DNA of 64,000 nucleotides from a bacterium (GCA_014803505.1 JAAVBM010000123.1:1-64000); one strand, 5' to 3'. Positions 27,713 through 37,971 are shown, counted from the stretch's first letter. Numbers and translations are program-made. The notes: a model not told the origin generated them from the letters alone.

Positions 27713-28915
27713 TTATTTCAAAGAATCTTCATAAATTTTACGAACCACATCACGAGAATTTCCGCAAGGTCCAATATTTATTAAACCGTCTAAAGATGGT
27801 GTATTAAAAGCCAAATCTGTCAATTTTTCAACATCATCGGCACTAAAGCCCATATCGTTTAGTTTTTCAGGAACATCAACTGATTTTAACCAAGCATAAA
27901 CACCATCTGCAGCCTTTTGAGCTTCAGATTCATCACCTGTTAAACCGGAAACAATCGGAGCTAAAATATCTGCAAGGGTTGCAGCTTTTTTAGGATAGAT
28001 TGACTTAACAACCGCAGGTAATAAAATTGCCAAACCTAACCCGTGCGCTAATTCAGGCTTAACAGCGCTCAACGGATGCTCAAGTGCATGAGTATAATGT
28101 AATAAACCGTTATCAAAACTTACACCACCCATCATAGCCACATATGCAAGGAAATATCTTGCTTCTAAATCGTCAGGATTTGCAATCGCTTTTGGCAAAT
28201 ATTTTGCTACAAGTTCAATCACCTGCTTAGCCAAAGAAATTGAATAAGGAGATGCAACAGCAGAAGTTGCAGCCTCTATAACGTGATTAACTGCATCAAT
28301 TGATACATATCTTGTTTGTTTTGGTGACAATTTTGTCATCAATTGAGGATCATCAATTGCATACATAGGATAAATACAATCATAAGCAATTGCAGGTTTA
28401 AAATTCTTTTCCAAATTTGTAACAACCGCAAATCTGTTAGTTTCGGTACCTGTACCGTGAGTCAAATTTATAGAAATAATCGGCGCAGCTTTTGTAGGCG
28501 CAAAGGTGAAATCATAAATATCTTCTGCAGTTTTATCAGGATATTCCAATAAAATAGCAACTGATTTACCTGCATCAGTCGGAGAACCTCCACCAATAGC
28601 AATAACAGCCTTTGCTCCGAAATCTTTTGCTAATTTAGCAGCAGAATTAACATGTTCTGTTGTAGGATTTGGAGTAACTTGGTCATAATTAACATAACCG
28701 ATCCCATTATCTTTCAAAGCTTTTTCTACAACATCCCAGGCGCCTGTTGCTTTATATGCGTTTCTACCTGACATAACAACAACTTTATCAATTCCTTTTG
28801 ACTTAATATCTTTTGCTATATCATGAATTTTTTGAATTGCTCCAACTCCAAAATATACATTGGTTCGAGTTCTAATCTCTCTTACTTCATTGATATTAAT
28901 GTCCTTTTCCCACAT
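27713..28915 (-). CDS. Iron-containing alcohol dehydrogenase
   Basis: NAD(P)-dependent reduction or oxidation of small alcohols and aldehydes. The 400-aa protein has the nucleotide-binding GGGSPTDAGK near residue 98, HGTGTETNRFAVV near residue 148, and the metal-binding region with SIDAVNHVIEAA, THALEHPLS and HGLGLAI (Asp and three His ligands). The substrate cannot be told from sequence; the best resemblance is to methanol/butanol dehydrogenase-like members. A good GGAGAG site precedes the ATG. It is a single-gene unit. Confidence 0.9.
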   Translation of the reverse strand: MWEKDININEVREIRTRTNVYFGVGAIQKIHDIAKDIKSKGIDKVVVMSGRNAYKATGAWDVVEKALKDNGIGYVNYDQVTPNPTTEHVNSAAKLAKDFGAKAVIAIGGGSPTDAGKSVAILLEYPDKTAEDIYDFTFAPTKAAPIISINLTHGTGTETNRFAVVTNLEKNFKPAIAYDCIYPMYAIDDPQLMTKLSPKQTRYVSIDAVNHVIEAATSAVASPYSISLAKQVIELVAKYLPKAIANPDDLEARYFLAYVAMMGGVSFDNGLLHYTHALEHPLSAVKPELAHGLGLAILLPAVVKSIYPKKAATLADILAPIVSGLTGDESEAQKAADGVYAWLKSVDVPEKLNDMGFSADDVEKLTDLAFNTPSLDGLINIGPCGNSRDVVRKIYEDSLK

Positions 28916-29088
28916 AATAAACTCTCCTTTCTATAAACCATTAAATAAACCACAAGAATTATAAAGTGGATAAAAGATTTTTTCAAGCAATTCTAACACC
29001 AAAAATAAACTTTATAAAATTTTACAAAATATAGCCCAACTGTACAAGGTTTGGCATGTTTGTTCTATAATCAAGTAAGAGGTTAGAT

Positions 29089-30390
29089 TTGAAACATTCA
29101 AAACTTACATTATTAATATTTATAGCACTGATTTTAGGTGTATTATTCGGTCATTTTTGCCCCCACATTGCGGTTAAGATGCGAACTTTTGCCGTTATCT
29201 TTTTAAGAATGGTAAAAATGATTATTGCACCGTTGTTGTTTGCAACCTTGGTAACAGGTATTGCAGGACACGGAGATACTAAAAAACTTGGAAAAATCGG
29301 AATTAAAACGATTGTTTATTTTGAAATTGTCACAACACTTGCCTTAATAATAGGGCTGACAATGGGTAATATATTTAATCCGGGAAAAGGTTTTGTTTCT
29401 GGAACTGTTGCAAACCCTGAACTTCTAAAAGAAGCCGGTTTGATGGCCGTAACAACTCCGCACACTTCGATATCAGAAATGATTATGAATATCTTTCCAA
29501 CCAGTATTGTTGAATCAATGGCGGAAGGCAACTTATTGCAAATCGTTGTATTCTCAATATTTATGGCAATAGCAATTTGTGCGGTAGGTAAAAAAGCAAA
29601 ACCGGTTATGGATTTACTTAATTCCGTTTCACAAATAATGTTTAAATTTACCGAATATGTTATGTATTTCGCACCACTTGGTATTTTTGGCGCAATAGCT
29701 TCAACTGTTGGTATGAACGGTTTATCTATCCTCAAAAACTATGCAAAAATTATTTTTTCACTATATACAGCACTTGCAGTATTTGTACTTTTGGTTCTTT
29801 TTATTGCCTGCAAATACGCAAGAATCTCATTAAGAAACCTTTTAAAAGCTATTCAAGAACCTGCATTGCTAGCTTTCTCAACAGCCAGTTCAGAAGCAGC
29901 ATTTCCAAAAGCTATTGAAATAATGGAAAGATTTGGGGTTCCGCAAAATATCGTAAGTTTTGTTATGCCTACAGGATATACATTCAACCTTGATGGAAGT
30001 ACGTTATACCTTGCAATGGCGGTTATTTTCTCTTCTCAAATATGCGGAATAAACCTTGATATTAACCAACAAATCTTAATGATGTTAGCACTTATGCTTA
30101 CAAGTAAAGGGATTGCTGGAGTTCCAAGAGTATCTCTGGTTGTTTTGGCTGGAACACTCGCAAGTTTCAACATACCGCTAATCGGTGTAGCAATATTACT
30201 TGGTATTGATCAGGTTCTGGATATGGGCAGAACTACAGTTAACTTAGTTGGTAATTGTGTTGCTACAGTAGTTATCGCTCGTTGGGAAAACGCTTTTGAT
30301 TATGATAAAATGAAATTATTTATAAAAGATTTTGATGCTGAACCAAAATTAATTACAGAAAATGTTACTAACGAAATAGAGGGACAATAA
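29089..30390 (+). CDS. Dicarboxylate/amino acid:cation symporter
   Basis: Sodium- or proton-coupled inner-membrane importer of the DctA/GltP (glutamate transporter) family. At 433 aa with about eight membrane segments and two re-entrant loops, it has the family's Ser-rich loop (AFSTASSEAAFPKAIE), MPTGYTFNLDGST and the second loop SKGIAGVPRVSLVVLAGTL. The start is TTG with AGAGG 7 nt upstream. TATAAT at 29066-29071 is the likely -10. The stop is separated from ileS by one base, so both are co-transcribed. Substrate (glutamate, aspartate or C4-dicarboxylate) not resolved. Confidence 0.9.
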   Translation: MKHSKLTLLIFIALILGVLFGHFCPHIAVKMRTFAVIFLRMVKMIIAPLLFATLVTGIAGHGDTKKLGKIGIKTIVYFEIVTTLALIIGLTMGNIFNPGKGFVSGTVANPELLKEAGLMAVTTPHTSISEMIMNIFPTSIVESMAEGNLLQIVVFSIFMAIAICAVGKKAKPVMDLLNSVSQIMFKFTEYVMYFAPLGIFGAIASTVGMNGLSILKNYAKIIFSLYTALAVFVLLVLFIACKYARISLRNLLKAIQEPALLAFSTASSEAAFPKAIEIMERFGVPQNIVSFVMPTGYTFNLDGSTLYLAMAVIFSSQICGINLDINQQILMMLALMLTSKGIAGVPRVSLVVLAGTLASFNIPLIGVAILLGIDQVLDMGRTTVNLVGNCVATVVIARWENAFDYDKMKLFIKDFDAEPKLITENVTNEIEGQ

Positions 30391-30391
30391 A

Positions 30392-33199
30392 ATGGCAGAA
30401 AGTACTAAAACCGAGTATAAAAATACTCTTAATTTGCCTCAAACAACTTTAGCTATGAGAGCAAATGCTACTGTTAGAGAATTAGAAATCCAGAAGTTCT
30501 GGGAAGAAAATAATATTTATGAAAAAATGATTTCAAATCGTGATAAAACAAATGCTTTCGTTCTTCACGACGGACCTCCATATTTGAGTTCTGAAAAAAT
30601 CCACGTTGGAACAGCTTTAAACAAAATTTTAAAAGATATTTTGATTAAATATAAATCTCAAAAAGGCTTCTATGCTCCTTACGTTCCAGGCTATGACGGA
30701 CACGGATTGCCAATTGAAAACGCAGTTGTAAAAAATATCAAAGGCGGTCGTCACTCTATTACTGAAACCGAATTGAGAGCAAAATGCAGAGAATTTGCTC
30801 ATAAAAACCTTAAAGGACAAGAATCTGAGTTCAAACGTCTTGGCGTTCTTGGAAACTGGGAAAACCCTTATTTAACTATCAATGGCGAATATGAAGCTGA
30901 ACAAGTTAGAGTTTTCGGTGAAATGTATAAAAAAGGTTATATCGAAAAAGGTTTAAAACCTGTTTACTGGTGTGCATCTTGCGAAACAGCATTAGCAGAA
31001 GCCGAAGTTGAATACGCAGATCACACGTCAACTTCAATTTATGTAAGATTTAAATTCGAAGATGAAGCCTTAAATACAATTAAAAACTTTGCAGATATTG
31101 AAGGAAAAGATGTTTACGCAATCATCTGGACAACAACTCCTTGGACAATTCCTTCTAATATGGCAATTTCTATGCACCCAAGATTTGAATATACATTCTT
31201 TGATTACAAAGGTGATGTGTATGTTACAGCTACAGAACTTTTATCTTCATTCCTAAAAGACGTTGAATGGGAAGAAGCTGATATTAAAGTCCTTGGAACT
31301 TGCAAAGGTCAAGATTTAGAATTATTGAATACAAAACATCCACTTGTGGATAGAAAATCACCTATTATTTTAGGCGAACACGTAACACTTGATGCAGGTA
31401 CAGGTTCTGTACACACTGCTCCTGGACACGGTCTTGAAGACTATGAAGTAGGTTGCAGATACAACATTGAAGTATTTTCACCACTTGATGGTGCAGGCGT
31501 TTGGACTGATGTTGTAGGAATTTCAGAACTTGTTGGAATTCCTTATTATAAAGGAAATTCTATGGTTATCGAAATGCTTCAAAACTGTGGAGCGTTATTA
31601 ACTCAACAAGATATTCAACACAGCTATCCGCACTGCTGGAGATGTAAAAAACCTGTAATTTACAGAGCAACTCCTCAATGGTTTGTTAAAGTTGATAAAT
31701 TTAGAAAAGAAACACTTGAAGCTATTCATGGTGTAAAATGGATCCCTGCAAGCGGTGAAAACCGAATCGGTAACATGGTTGAAAGCCGTACAGATTGGTG
31801 TATTTCACGTCAACGTGCTTGGGGGGTTCCAATTCCTATTTTCTATTGCGAAGACTGTGGAGAAGTTATTTGCACAGATGAAACAATTGAAAATGTAGCA
31901 AAAATGTTTGATAAAGAAACTTCTGATGCTTGGGTAAAATACTCAGCAGAAGAATTATTACCGCAAGGCTTTATATGTCCTAAATGCGGTAAAAACCACT
32001 TCCGTAAAGAAAAAGATATTATGGATGTTTGGTTTGATTCCGGAGTATCTTGGAGAGCCGTTGTTGAAAAGCGTGCTGACGAATTAGGACACACTCCTGT
32101 TGATATGTATCTTGAAGGTTCTGACCAACATAGAGGTTGGTTCCAATCTTCATTATTAACATCAATTGCAACCCAAGGCAAAGCTCCTTATAAAGAAGTT
32201 TTAACCCACGGATTTGTATTTGGTGAAGACGGCAGAAAAATGTCTAAATCTTTAGGCAACTACATTAGACCTGATGATATTATTAAAAACTACGGTGCTG
32301 ATATCCTAAGATTATGGGCAGCTTCCGTTGACTACAGAAACGATATTAAAATCGGCAATAACATTATTGGACAATTAACAGAAATCTTTAAGAAAACAAG
32401 AAATACTGCAAGATTCTTAAGCGGTAACTTATTTGATTTCGATCCTGCTGTTGACTATGTTCAATATGATGAACTAAAAAATATCGATAAATTTGCACTT
32501 CATAAATTAAACAAATTAATTGCAGAAGTAACAGAAGCATTTGAAAATTACGAATTCTACAAATATTTCCAATGCTTACAAAACTTTGCCGCAGTTGATT
32601 TAAGTTCATTCTACTTAGATATCGTAAAAGACAGATTATACACAGCAGGCAAAAAATCATTGTCACGTAGAGCTTGCCAAACTGTTTTATTTGAAAACTT
32701 GATGGCACTTGTAAGAATTCTTGCACCAGTAATGCCTCACCAAGCAGAAGATATTTGGCAAAACATTCCTGAAATGCAACGTGGCGGATTAATTAGTATA
32801 CTTCTTTCTAATTGGCCTGAAGTTAAATCTGAATGGAACAATCCAGAACTTGAAGAAGAATTTGGTAAAATTCTAAAATCTCGTGAAGTTGTTTCACGTG
32901 CAATTGAACCTTTAAGAGCTGACAAAAAAGTTGGAAGTTCTTTAGAAGTGGCAGTTTGGATTAAAGCTGAAGATTCATCAATACTAAAAGCAAATGAATC
33001 AGACTTAGCTGATATCTATATCGTATCTCAAGCAAATCTAACAGAATCTGCTCCTGCGGATGTTCTTAATGAATATTCAGAAGAAGGTTACACTGTTTGG
33101 GTTACAAAAGCTCAAGGCGAAAAATGTGTTCGCTGCTGGAAATACCGTTCATTAAATGATGATGGTATTTGCCAAGATTGCTTAGATGCAGTTAAATAA
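30392..33199 (+). CDS. ileS: Isoleucyl-tRNA synthetase
   Basis: Charges tRNA-Ile, with an editing domain. The 935-aa length is normal for the bacterial type. KMSKS is intact at 616-620, the editing-domain stretch (TTPWTIPSNMAIS) is present, and a zinc finger closes the protein (CVRCW and CQDC). The HIGH signature is unusual: the region reads KIHVGTALNKILKD, so His-x-Gly-His becomes HVGT (71-74), and the preceding usual PYANG is PYLSSEK. The frame is clean around it, so this is not a sequencing slip at protein level. It is translated right after the symporter gene, with GAGGGAC as SD. Confidence 0.95.
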   Translation: MAESTKTEYKNTLNLPQTTLAMRANATVRELEIQKFWEENNIYEKMISNRDKTNAFVLHDGPPYLSSEKIHVGTALNKILKDILIKYKSQKGFYAPYVPGYDGHGLPIENAVVKNIKGGRHSITETELRAKCREFAHKNLKGQESEFKRLGVLGNWENPYLTINGEYEAEQVRVFGEMYKKGYIEKGLKPVYWCASCETALAEAEVEYADHTSTSIYVRFKFEDEALNTIKNFADIEGKDVYAIIWTTTPWTIPSNMAISMHPRFEYTFFDYKGDVYVTATELLSSFLKDVEWEEADIKVLGTCKGQDLELLNTKHPLVDRKSPIILGEHVTLDAGTGSVHTAPGHGLEDYEVGCRYNIEVFSPLDGAGVWTDVVGISELVGIPYYKGNSMVIEMLQNCGALLTQQDIQHSYPHCWRCKKPVIYRATPQWFVKVDKFRKETLEAIHGVKWIPASGENRIGNMVESRTDWCISRQRAWGVPIPIFYCEDCGEVICTDETIENVAKMFDKETSDAWVKYSAEELLPQGFICPKCGKNHFRKEKDIMDVWFDSGVSWRAVVEKRADELGHTPVDMYLEGSDQHRGWFQSSLLTSIATQGKAPYKEVLTHGFVFGEDGRKMSKSLGNYIRPDDIIKNYGADILRLWAASVDYRNDIKIGNNIIGQLTEIFKKTRNTARFLSGNLFDFDPAVDYVQYDELKNIDKFALHKLNKLIAEVTEAFENYEFYKYFQCLQNFAAVDLSSFYLDIVKDRLYTAGKKSLSRRACQTVLFENLMALVRILAPVMPHQAEDIWQNIPEMQRGGLISILLSNWPEVKSEWNNPELEEEFGKILKSREVVSRAIEPLRADKKVGSSLEVAVWIKAEDSSILKANESDLADIYIVSQANLTESAPADVLNEYSEEGYTVWVTKAQGEKCVRCWKYRSLNDDGICQDCLDAVK

Positions 33200-33215
33200 T
33201 ATAATTAAACTCTAA

Positions 33216-33253
33216 AAAAGCGCCGGATATTCAATCGAATATCCGGCGCTTTT
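33216..33253 (+). terminator. Terminator of ileS
   Basis: AAAAGCGCCGGATATTC (33216-33232) pairs perfectly with its complement at 33237-33253 over a 4-nt loop. Confidence 0.9.
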
Positions 33254-33315
33254 ATTCATAAATATTAACAATTAGGCAATTTATATTTTCACAGCCTTTT
33301 TCATAAAAAAGGTTA

Positions 33316-34020
33316 ATGAAAATGGCTCAAATTATTCAAAGATTACTCCCTCAATATACAACATTACCAAGTTTCGACAGATTTACAGGTTTTGTTTTAG
33401 GAAACCAAGCTCAAATTTCCCCTCAAATCTTTGCAGAAGAATTTGGAAAAATACAGAAAACATATCTTATTAGTAAACAAAGAGATTTATTTTGCTCAGA
33501 AGCAGATATGCTTGCAACTAAACTGGTAGAAAATAAAAACAATGATTTTGCAGGTATAGTAATGAGTACTCTTTGTAAATTAACTCAATTCTTTCCTAAC
33601 AAACAAGAACCGTTTGCAATAAAAGGCTATAACATTGCAAAATCTAATGGTGACTATGTTCATATGATGGCCAGACTTAATGATTTACGCAAAATTTATT
33701 ACCGCCGTCCTGATAAATTATATAATTATGTTCAAGTTTTATATAAACAAGAAAAATGTCTAAAAGAATTAACGAATAAATACGAAAGTGCAGTAGGAAC
33801 ATTTCAAACCGTCAAACGTAAAGCTGCAACAAAAAAAGATTACGAGCAAATGCTTGCCCATGTTCAAACAGAAATAGGTAAAATTACTAAAAGAAAACAC
33901 CCCCACGATGCTAAAGCAAAACTAATTTCGGCAAGAGAAATATTTGCACAAAGAGGTAATAAAAAAAATGTTGAATATATAAATATGTTGTTATCAGAAA
34001 TTGAAGCAATGATTTCTTAG
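33316..34020 (+). CDS. Unrecognised 234-aa helical protein
   Basis: No signal peptide or membrane helix is visible. The sequence is mostly helical and basic towards the C-terminus, with spacing that could be TPR-like (around ARLNDLRKIYYRRPDKLYNY and KLISAREIFAQRG). AAAGG lies before the first ATG at 33316; a second ATG two codons on is also possible. It lies between ileS and dnaB on the same strand after a terminator. Function unknown. Confidence 0.6.
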   Translation: MKMAQIIQRLLPQYTTLPSFDRFTGFVLGNQAQISPQIFAEEFGKIQKTYLISKQRDLFCSEADMLATKLVENKNNDFAGIVMSTLCKLTQFFPNKQEPFAIKGYNIAKSNGDYVHMMARLNDLRKIYYRRPDKLYNYVQVLYKQEKCLKELTNKYESAVGTFQTVKRKAATKKDYEQMLAHVQTEIGKITKRKHPHDAKAKLISAREIFAQRGNKKNVEYINMLLSEIEAMIS

Positions 34021-34103
34021 TTAAATTTAAAATAAGTTTACAAGAGGAAGAAAATAAATCATTTATGTAATATGATTTAGTTATACATAGAAAAGGAATA
34101 CAT

Positions 34104-35498
34104 ATGCCGGTAACATCAAAAGAAACAAGAAGAAAAGTAGATGAGAATTTAATCCCACAAAATGTAGAAGCAGAAGAAGCTGTACTAGGAGCAATTCTGG
34201 TTAATCCAGAAACCTTGGCTAAGGTTTCTGATTCATTATTACCTGCAAGCTTTTATAAACCTGCTCACAGATCAATCTACGAAGCAATGCTTCAACTGTT
34301 CAATAATAATGATAATATTGATATCGTATCTGTTTCTGATGTCTTAAGCTATAGCGGTAAATTAGAAACTGTTGGTGGTCGCGCATATATAAATGACCTT
34401 GCAGAAAATACAATTACAACTTCAAACATTGCTTACTATGCTAAGATAATTCAAGAAAAAGCAGTTAAACGTGCATTGATAAATGCGGGTTCTGAAATCG
34501 TAAGTAAAGGTTATGATTTAGAACCAAGCGACAGATCTTTGGAACAAGCAGAAAAACTGATTTTTGAAATAGGTTCAAGTAAAGCAACTGCCGATTTAAA
34601 ACACGTTAAAGACCTTGTTCTTGATACTTGGGACAGTATCGAATACAGATACAATCATAAAGATGAATTATCAGGACTAAGAACCGATTTCTACGAACTA
34701 GATTCAATGATGAGCGGTTTACACAGATCGGATTTAATAATTCTTGCAGCCCGTCCTGCAATGGGGAAAACAGCTTTCGCACTAAACATTGCACAGAACG
34801 TTGCTATTAAGGAACAAGTTCCTGTTTGTATATTCTCTCTCGAAATGTCAGCCTCTCAGCTGGTACAGAGAATGTTGTGTTCTTATGCAGAAGTTGATGC
34901 ACAAAGATTAAAAACCGGTAATATGCTTCAACAAGACTTAGATAAGCTTGCAATGGCGATGAATGACTTTAGCCAAGCACCTATATATATTGATGATACA
35001 AGTGGTTGTACATTAACTGATATTCGTACAAAATGCCGAAGACTAAAAACTCAACAAAAAGACTTAGGCTTAATCGTAATCGACTACTTACAACTTATGG
35101 AAGGCGGCGGAAAAGATGACCGCTTACAACAAATTTCTGCTATTTCCAGAGGTTTAAAAATTTTAGCAAAAGAACTTGATGTTCCAATTATTACACTATC
35201 TCAGTTGTCACGTGCAGTTGAAGGTCGTAACGATAAACGCCCTATGCTTTCAGACTTGAGAGAATCAGGTTCAATCGAACAAGACGCAGATATCGTAATG
35301 TTTATTTATCGTGAAGATTACTATAATAAAGGAGAATCTGAAGAAGAAGAAAATGTAAAAGCATCTTCGAAGGGCTTATCAGAAGTTATTATTGCAAAAC
35401 ACAGAAACGGTCCTGTTGGCACTGTTAAATTGTTATTCCAAGGCAATATAACTAAATTCAAAAACCCTATTAAAGATGATTCTTTTGACGCATTCTAA
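34104..35498 (+). CDS. dnaB: Replicative DNA helicase DnaB
   Basis: Hexameric 5'-3' helicase of the replication fork. The N-terminal DnaG-interacting domain (PQNVEAEEAVLGAIL, then FYKPAHRSIYEAM) is followed by the RecA-like motor with Walker A ARPAMGKTAFALN near residue 214, LIVIDYLQLM near 325 and DLRESGSIEQDADIVMFIYRE. At 464 aa it has no intein or insertion. AAAGGAA precedes the ATG. Its end overlaps the end of the convergent secreted-protein gene by 4 nt. Confidence 0.97.
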   Translation: MPVTSKETRRKVDENLIPQNVEAEEAVLGAILVNPETLAKVSDSLLPASFYKPAHRSIYEAMLQLFNNNDNIDIVSVSDVLSYSGKLETVGGRAYINDLAENTITTSNIAYYAKIIQEKAVKRALINAGSEIVSKGYDLEPSDRSLEQAEKLIFEIGSSKATADLKHVKDLVLDTWDSIEYRYNHKDELSGLRTDFYELDSMMSGLHRSDLIILAARPAMGKTAFALNIAQNVAIKEQVPVCIFSLEMSASQLVQRMLCSYAEVDAQRLKTGNMLQQDLDKLAMAMNDFSQAPIYIDDTSGCTLTDIRTKCRRLKTQQKDLGLIVIDYLQLMEGGGKDDRLQQISAISRGLKILAKELDVPIITLSQLSRAVEGRNDKRPMLSDLRESGSIEQDADIVMFIYREDYYNKGESEEEENVKASSKGLSEVIIAKHRNGPVGTVKLLFQGNITKFKNPIKDDSFDAF

Positions 35499-35923
35499 TC
35501 TTCTTTTAATAAGTTGTTAACTTGACAGGTTGCACTATCTTGAGCATATCCTGTTAGTTCTTCTTGCAAATTTTTTGCAGCTTTATCATCACCTTTATTC
35601 GCAGCATTTGTCTTTTTAACAATAGAATCAACTTGATTTTTTGAAAATGCACATTTTGTTTCAATGATATTTTGGTTTAAATCTTCACTAAAAACCATAC
35701 TTTTTGTAACACATTTACCTTCTCTCCAACCCATAATAGTTTCAGTAGACTGAAGATGAAGAACCGGAGTGTTAGGATCTTCTGTAGGAATTTGTACTTT
35801 AAATTTTTCTATATACGGATTACATTTTTCTAAATTTTGGGAATAAGTATTGGAATAAGTTGCGGCAGTAACAACGCCAACTGCACAACTAAAAACAAAT
35901 GCTGTTAATAATATTTTTTTCAT
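35495..35923 (-). CDS. Small secreted protein, unknown
   Basis: A 142-aa protein with a Sec signal peptide (KKILLTAFVFSCAVGVVTA, cleavage near TAA-TYSN). The mature part is polar with five cysteines (for example EKCNPYIEKF and TCQVNNLL), possibly disulfide-bonded. The SD is AAAGG. It is convergent with dnaB and overlaps its end by 4 nt. No family recognised. Confidence 0.6.
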   Translation of the reverse strand: MKKILLTAFVFSCAVGVVTAATYSNTYSQNLEKCNPYIEKFKVQIPTEDPNTPVLHLQSTETIMGWREGKCVTKSMVFSEDLNQNIIETKCAFSKNQVDSIVKKTNAANKGDDKAAKNLQEELTGYAQDSATCQVNNLLKED

Positions 35924-36046
35924 TTAACTAACCTTTCATATGTATAAATTTCATTTTAAACAATAGAAAAGTAATTACAATAGAAAAAAGGGTTATCTAT
36001 TAAACCAGATAGGCTAATTCTATCAAATCAAACACTAATAGAACAT

Positions 36047-36379
36047 CTAGCCACGATATGGATGTAAAATCTTTGGATTATGTTTATCCCTAATATAATA
36101 GGGTTTACGCTTAGTTGTTTTTTGAACATTTCGTCTTCTGATTTTATATTTTTTATAATAATCTTGCGGAGTTAATTGATAAGAATTTGGAGCTCCGCCA
36201 TTTTCTACATAATCAGCATAATTATATGCTTGATCAACATGTTCTTGAGGTTTATTTTTAGCAGCATGATAAGCATCCATATATGATTTTTGATACTTAC
36301 CAACAGGAACCCAAGCTAACATTCCAAAAATCATAAATGCAAAAAGCACTACCCAAATTTTATGAATAAAACCTTCCAT
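36047..36379 (-). CDS. Small single-span membrane protein
   Basis: A 110-aa protein with one hydrophobic segment (about 8-26, VVLFAFMIFGMLAWVPVG) and a strongly basic, Tyr-rich tail (KKYKIRRRNVQ and TKRKPYYIRDK). The function is unknown. There is no SD; TATATT (36386-36391 on the plus-strand numbering) stands exactly 6 nt before the ATG, so a leaderless transcript is possible. Confidence 0.5.
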   Translation of the reverse strand: MEGFIHKIWVVLFAFMIFGMLAWVPVGKYQKSYMDAYHAAKNKPQEHVDQAYNYADYVENGGAPNSYQLTPQDYYKKYKIRRRNVQKTTKRKPYYIRDKHNPKILHPYRG

Positions 36380-36427
36380 ACAATTAATATAATAACAAAT
36401 TACCTAACATATGTAAACAAACCCAAA

Positions 36428-37870
36428 TTATAAATCTATTATTTTAAAACTCGGATAGTCTGAAGTTTCTTTATACATTTTTTCAGCATTTTTAATCGAA
36501 TTACAGAACAATTCATTTATTTTAACTTCCTCACCATCAACAATTATTTTAGATTTTGGAATATTTTTTAGTATCTCAAATCCCTGTTCTCCGGCACCTA
36601 TATATGGATCAATTGTACAAGAGAACTTTCTTTCTGAATCTATAGGATTTTGCTCATTATCAAGCAAATCTTCTCCATTAATATTTATTTGAAGAAGTTT
36701 ATAAGTTTTGTTTTCAACATCCGATTTTCCGGTGATAGTAATATTTTGAGAGCATTGTATAAACCTTGAATTTCCTCTATCTCTATACATTCTGTTCTTT
36801 GTTGCATTCTCAAATACACTCTTAAGCTCAGAAACTGTAATTTCTATCTTTTCAATAGGCGAAGATGCACACATTACCTTATATAAGTCATATTTTGTTA
36901 TAATATCACTATCTTCCAATCTTAACGGATACATCGTAAATCCAGTAGAATGAAACGCAATATCAGTATTTCCAACTTTTTTCATGTTATCAGAAATAAA
37001 TGTTCCTAACGGACAAGGATCAGAATAACATTTAGTAAGATTTAATACTCTCTTGGCAACTTTCTTTTTCAATTGCGTCTTATCTTCATATTCAATAATA
37101 GGTTGTTCCAATTCAGATATAAAACTCAATTCCGAAACAGGAACCTCTTGAATTTCCGTAATCATATCTGATAACTTCATTTTATAAAGCGTTCTGGCAA
37201 AAGCTAACGGATAAAAAATATTATTTTCGTAATCCGGCGCAATCGGAGAATGTTCATGCCCGCCAATAATCAAATCAATAGTTATACCGTTATTTTTTGC
37301 AAAATTATATAAACTCTTACTATATGTATACCAATGATGATTCAGAACAATAATTTTATCATACGGCTCTTTAATATTTTGAATTAAATCAACAAAACAT
37401 TCTTCAGGATTAGTCAATTCATATCCAAATTTTTTAGCACAAGAATTATTCAAACAAAAACCGGTTATCAAAATTTTTTTATTATTAATTTCAATAATTT
37501 TATATCTTGCAAGCCAATTAGCATAATCATTTAACTTACAATCAAAAAGATTTGCACTGATAATATGTATCCCTGCATCTTGAAACTTTTCTATGGTATT
37601 TTGTAAATATTCGAAATCACTTTTTTTAAAACCAAAATCATTATTACCCAAAGTAATAAAGATTTCAGAGTGAGGACGTAGCTCCTTCATTTTTAAATAG
37701 GCATTAACAGACAAGTCCTTATCATAAATCCCCTTAAACAAATCTCCGGAATCTAAAATTAGAAAAGGTAAATTATTGTTTTTTTCAAAATTATAAATAC
37801 CGCTGAGTAATCGGCTCAAGTTACGACTTTCTTGATGAGAATCTGTTATTGCATAAATATTTATATTCAC
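36428..37870 (-). CDS. 5'-nucleotidase-like metallophosphoesterase
   Basis: A two-domain 480-aa protein of the UshA/5'-nucleotidase type, splitting phosphate from nucleotides or related esters. The metal-binding motifs are all present: ITDSHQE, LDSGDLFKG, LGNNDFG, LNHHWYTY and IGGHEHSP. The C-terminal substrate domain shows GTFISDNMKK and the FHSTG stretch. Unlike UshA it has no signal peptide, as it starts straight in the first beta strand (NINIYAITDSH), so it is probably cytoplasmic. The start is GTG with GAGGGA upstream. Divergent from uvrC. Confidence 0.8.
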   Translation of the reverse strand: MNINIYAITDSHQESRNLSRLLSGIYNFEKNNNLPFLILDSGDLFKGIYDKDLSVNAYLKMKELRPHSEIFITLGNNDFGFKKSDFEYLQNTIEKFQDAGIHIISANLFDCKLNDYANWLARYKIIEINNKKILITGFCLNNSCAKKFGYELTNPEECFVDLIQNIKEPYDKIIVLNHHWYTYSKSLYNFAKNNGITIDLIIGGHEHSPIAPDYENNIFYPLAFARTLYKMKLSDMITEIQEVPVSELSFISELEQPIIEYEDKTQLKKKVAKRVLNLTKCYSDPCPLGTFISDNMKKVGNTDIAFHSTGFTMYPLRLEDSDIITKYDLYKVMCASSPIEKIEITVSELKSVFENATKNRMYRDRGNSRFIQCSQNITITGKSDVENKTYKLLQININGEDLLDNEQNPIDSERKFSCTIDPYIGAGEQGFEILKNIPKSKIIVDGEEVKINELFCNSIKNAEKMYKETSDYPSFKIIDL

Positions 37871-37956
37871 AATATCCCTCTTTTATTAGTTATAAAATAA
37901 CAAAAACCCTTACCACTTGCAACTAAATTTATTACTGGAATGAAATCCAACACCTG

Positions 37957-37965
37957 TGATATAAT
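37957..37965 (+). promoter_or_regulatory. Extended -10 set for leaderless uvrC transcript
   Basis: TGATATAATCAAAGTATG: TG at 37957-37958, TATAAT at 37960-37965, then 6 nt to the uvrC ATG at 37972. No SD and no good -35. Confidence 0.65.
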
Positions 37966-37971
37966 CAAAGT

